From CAXYVX01 sp049297855 (lineage in GTDB: Bacteria; Patescibacteriota; Saccharimonadia; Saccharimonadales; Saccharimonadaceae): DNA of 5,627 bases. The notes beneath the pieces are model-generated. The model made no database searches. It was not told the origin of the DNA and saw only the letters and a list, made by a program, of their open reading frames with translations. Where the stretch lies: positions 1 through 5,627 of the forward strand of contig JBAQVB010000067.1 in NCBI GenBank assembly GCA_049297855.1, given 5' to 3'. Position 1 is the stretch's first letter. Every line of letters begins with the position of its first letter. Made by a program: the position numbers and the translations under genes. Positions 5,044 to 5,627 of the stretch are shown here, in pieces.

Positions 5044-5083
5044 GCGTAGTCGCACCATTTTCTAAATTGTGGTACGCCTACGC
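5044..5083. repeat. 14-bp imperfect inverted repeat upstream of the tRNA-Val promoter
   Basis: GCGTAGTCGCACCA (5044-5057) and TGGTACGCCTACGC (5070-5083) are inverted copies with two mismatches around a 12-nt AT-rich spacer. The right arm ends 8 bp before the -35 of tRNA-Val. Neither strand has a U-tract after it, so it does not look like an intrinsic terminator; an operator or an RNA stem ending the transcript from 4898 are possible. Confidence 0.6.
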
Positions 5084-5091
5084 ACGGTGAT

Positions 5092-5120
5092 TTGCGATTA
5101 CGCGTTATTTTTGTTACAAT
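5092..5120 (+). promoter_or_regulatory. tRNA-Val promoter
   Basis: TTGCGA (5092-5097), 17-bp spacer, TACAAT (5115-5120) with TGT before it. Transcription should start near 5127, about 5 nt before the mature tRNA. Confidence 0.7.
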
Positions 5121-5131
5121 ACCAAAGCTGT

Positions 5132-5208
5132 GGGTCGGTAGCTCAGTTGGCTAGAGCGCGTCCTTGACGTGGACGAGGTCAGGAGTTCGAGCCTCTTTCG
5201 ACCCACCA
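5132..5208 (+). tRNA. tRNA-Val (anticodon GAC)
   Basis: 77 nt with encoded CCA (5206-5208). The acceptor stem GGGTCGG pairs with TCGACCC (last pair G-U), the D-arm is GCTC/GAGC with loop AGTTGGCTA, and the anticodon stem CGTCC/GGACG encloses TTGACGT with anticodon GAC at 5166-5168. The T-arm AGGAG/CTCTT has a canonical TTCGAGC loop and one G-U pair. The gene stands alone with its own promoter. No copy of its 3' end is seen elsewhere in the window, so there is no sign of an integrated element using it. Confidence 0.93.
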
Positions 5209-5211
5209 TTG

Positions 5212-5244
5212 CCAGATCGATGTCAGGTTTTCTGGAATATCTGG
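5212..5244 (+). terminator. possible hairpin behind tRNA-Val
   Basis: CCAGAT (5212-5217) pairs with ATCTGG (5239-5244), with an inner TCAG/CTGG stem around GTTTT. It begins 4 nt after the tRNA. The following TTAAGAGATTATTTT is only moderately U-rich, so termination here is a weak inference from position. Confidence 0.35.
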
Positions 5245-5379
5245 TTAAGAGATTATTTTCATGATCATTCATGAGTGGCATAAAACAATTGCGCTTGTCA
5301 GCATGTACACGCCCCGATTTATATTATTAAGCGCGTCCCCCGGCAGTCTAATGCGCTATAAATAGATTTTACAAAGCAC

Positions 5380-5408
5380 TTGCATTTATAAAATGCATTT
5401 GTTAACAT
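5380..5408 (+). promoter_or_regulatory. candidate promoter with embedded operator-like palindrome for the fibre gene
   Basis: TTGCAT (5380-5385), 17-bp spacer, TAACAT (5403-5408) is a modest promoter match that would start transcription near 5415, leaving a 33-nt leader with the Shine-Dalgarno. The perfect inverted repeat TGCATTT-ATA-AAATGCA (5381-5397) covers the -35 and spacer, the place where a repressor dimer commonly binds. Alternative weak promoters exist further upstream (for example TTGTCA at 5295 with TATATT at 5320). Confidence 0.35.
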
Positions 5409-5429
5409 ATCAGTAAGCTAAACATAAGC

Positions 5430-5436
5430 AAGGAGG
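5430..5436 (+). promoter_or_regulatory. strong Shine-Dalgarno of the fibre gene
   Basis: AAGGAGG, a full match to the anti-Shine-Dalgarno, 11 nt before the ATG at 5448. It fixes the start and contrasts with the leaderless or SD-less starts of the bPH and three-helix genes. Confidence 0.85.
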
Positions 5437-5447
5437 AGAACTAAATT

Positions 5448-5627
5448 ATGTCACGTCTACCAATACCAGGTTCTGATGCCGGCCAATGGGGGGGGGTATC
5501 AAATGATTTCTTACTCCAATCCCATAACAATGATGGCACGCTAAAAGATAATAGCATCGGTAGTAACCAGCTGCAGCCCGCTAGCGTCACGAGCGCCCAA
5601 ATAGCGGACGGTGCCATCAAACAGAGC
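5448..5627 (+). CDS. 5' part of a fibre-like surface protein
   Basis: The first 60 codons are present and the gene runs off the right edge. The N-terminus MSRLPIPGSDAGQWGGVSND followed by FLLQSHNNDGTLKDNSIG resembles a leader found at the start of fibre or tail-fibre-like proteins (R-L-P-x-P-G-x-D-x-G-x-W-G-x-x-L/S-N-D-F-L). From residue 35 a five-residue periodicity starts: NSIGS, NQLQP, ASVTS, AQIAD, GAIKQ, with an aliphatic residue at 37, 42, 47, 52 and 57, as in beta-helical or trimeric shaft repeats. No signal peptide or transmembrane segment is visible in this part, so how it would reach the surface is unknown. No other phage gene is near. In an epibiont such a fibre could contact the host cell; this is inference. 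Codons 14-17 contain a run of nine G. Confidence 0.7.
   Translation, partial: MSRLPIPGSDAGQWGGVSNDFLLQSHNNDGTLKDNSIGSNQLQPASVTSAQIADGAIKQS
5488..5496 (+). repeat. G9 homopolymer in the fibre gene
   Basis: Nine consecutive G span codons 14-17 (TGG GGG GGG G..). Loss of one G leads to TAA 15 codons beyond the run; gain of one G leads to TGA three codons later (Gly-Ile-Lys-stop). The gene is in frame at nine. Confidence 0.9.

Noticed and set aside
5259..5274. TCATGA-TCAT-TCATGA palindromic cluster
   Set aside because: Short self-complementary hexamers in AT-rich DNA; no promoter or gene feature aligns with it.
5132..5447. tRNA-Val as an integration site for a mobile element
   Set aside because: No integrase, and no direct repeat of the tRNA 3' end within the window.

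Overview
The window looks like a piece of a small-genome ultrasmall bacterium of the Candidate Phyla Radiation, most probably a Saccharibacterium (TM7). This is an inference. It rests on the mix of a two-helix bacterial PH-domain protein, a membrane-anchored SurA/PrsA-like foldase with a long basic cytoplasmic tail, a membrane GT2 glycosyltransferase, and a fibre-type protein with the N-terminal pattern RLP-PG-D-G-QWG-(L/S)NDFL. UGA acts as a normal stop (it ends the glycosyltransferase), which argues against the UGA=Gly lineages Gracilibacteria and Absconditabacteria. No mobile element, CRISPR array or phage cassette is visible.

Left part (1-2201): the 3' end of an unrecognised, probably surface or secreted protein is followed by a 137-bp gap. 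Next comes a two-gene unit: a bPH membrane protein, apparently leaderless, overlapped by 8 bp by a SurA_N/parvulin-like envelope protein.

Middle (2202-4529): a near-consensus promoter starts two bases after the foldase stop. It drives tRNA-Gly(CCC), tRNA-Thr(CGT) and, with only 8 nt after the tRNA CCA end, a three-helix membrane protein whose stop is one base from the start of a 567-residue membrane GT2 glycosyltransferase. The two tRNAs and two envelope genes thus look like one mixed tRNA-mRNA operon. The tRNA-Gly has an atypical T-loop (C at position 55) and a weak D-stem.

Right part (4530-5131): about 600 bp without an ordinary gene, but dense in signals. It holds two overlapping inverted repeats behind the glycosyltransferase. 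On the minus strand there is a complete small transcription unit: exact-consensus promoter TTGACA-N17-TATAAT, a 24-codon ORF, and a strong GC hairpin with a U-tract. A divergent plus-strand promoter has its -35 only 10 bp from the minus-strand -35. It is followed by an AT-rich tract with a repeated 11-mer resembling DnaA boxes and by a 14-bp inverted repeat. I regard the minus-strand unit as the most likely undescribed element here.

Right end (5092-5627): tRNA-Val(GAC) with its own promoter, then the start of a fibre-like surface protein with a strong Shine-Dalgarno. Its codons 14-17 contain a run of nine G. A one-base change in that run would truncate the protein in either direction, so it is a candidate phase-variable host-contact gene.
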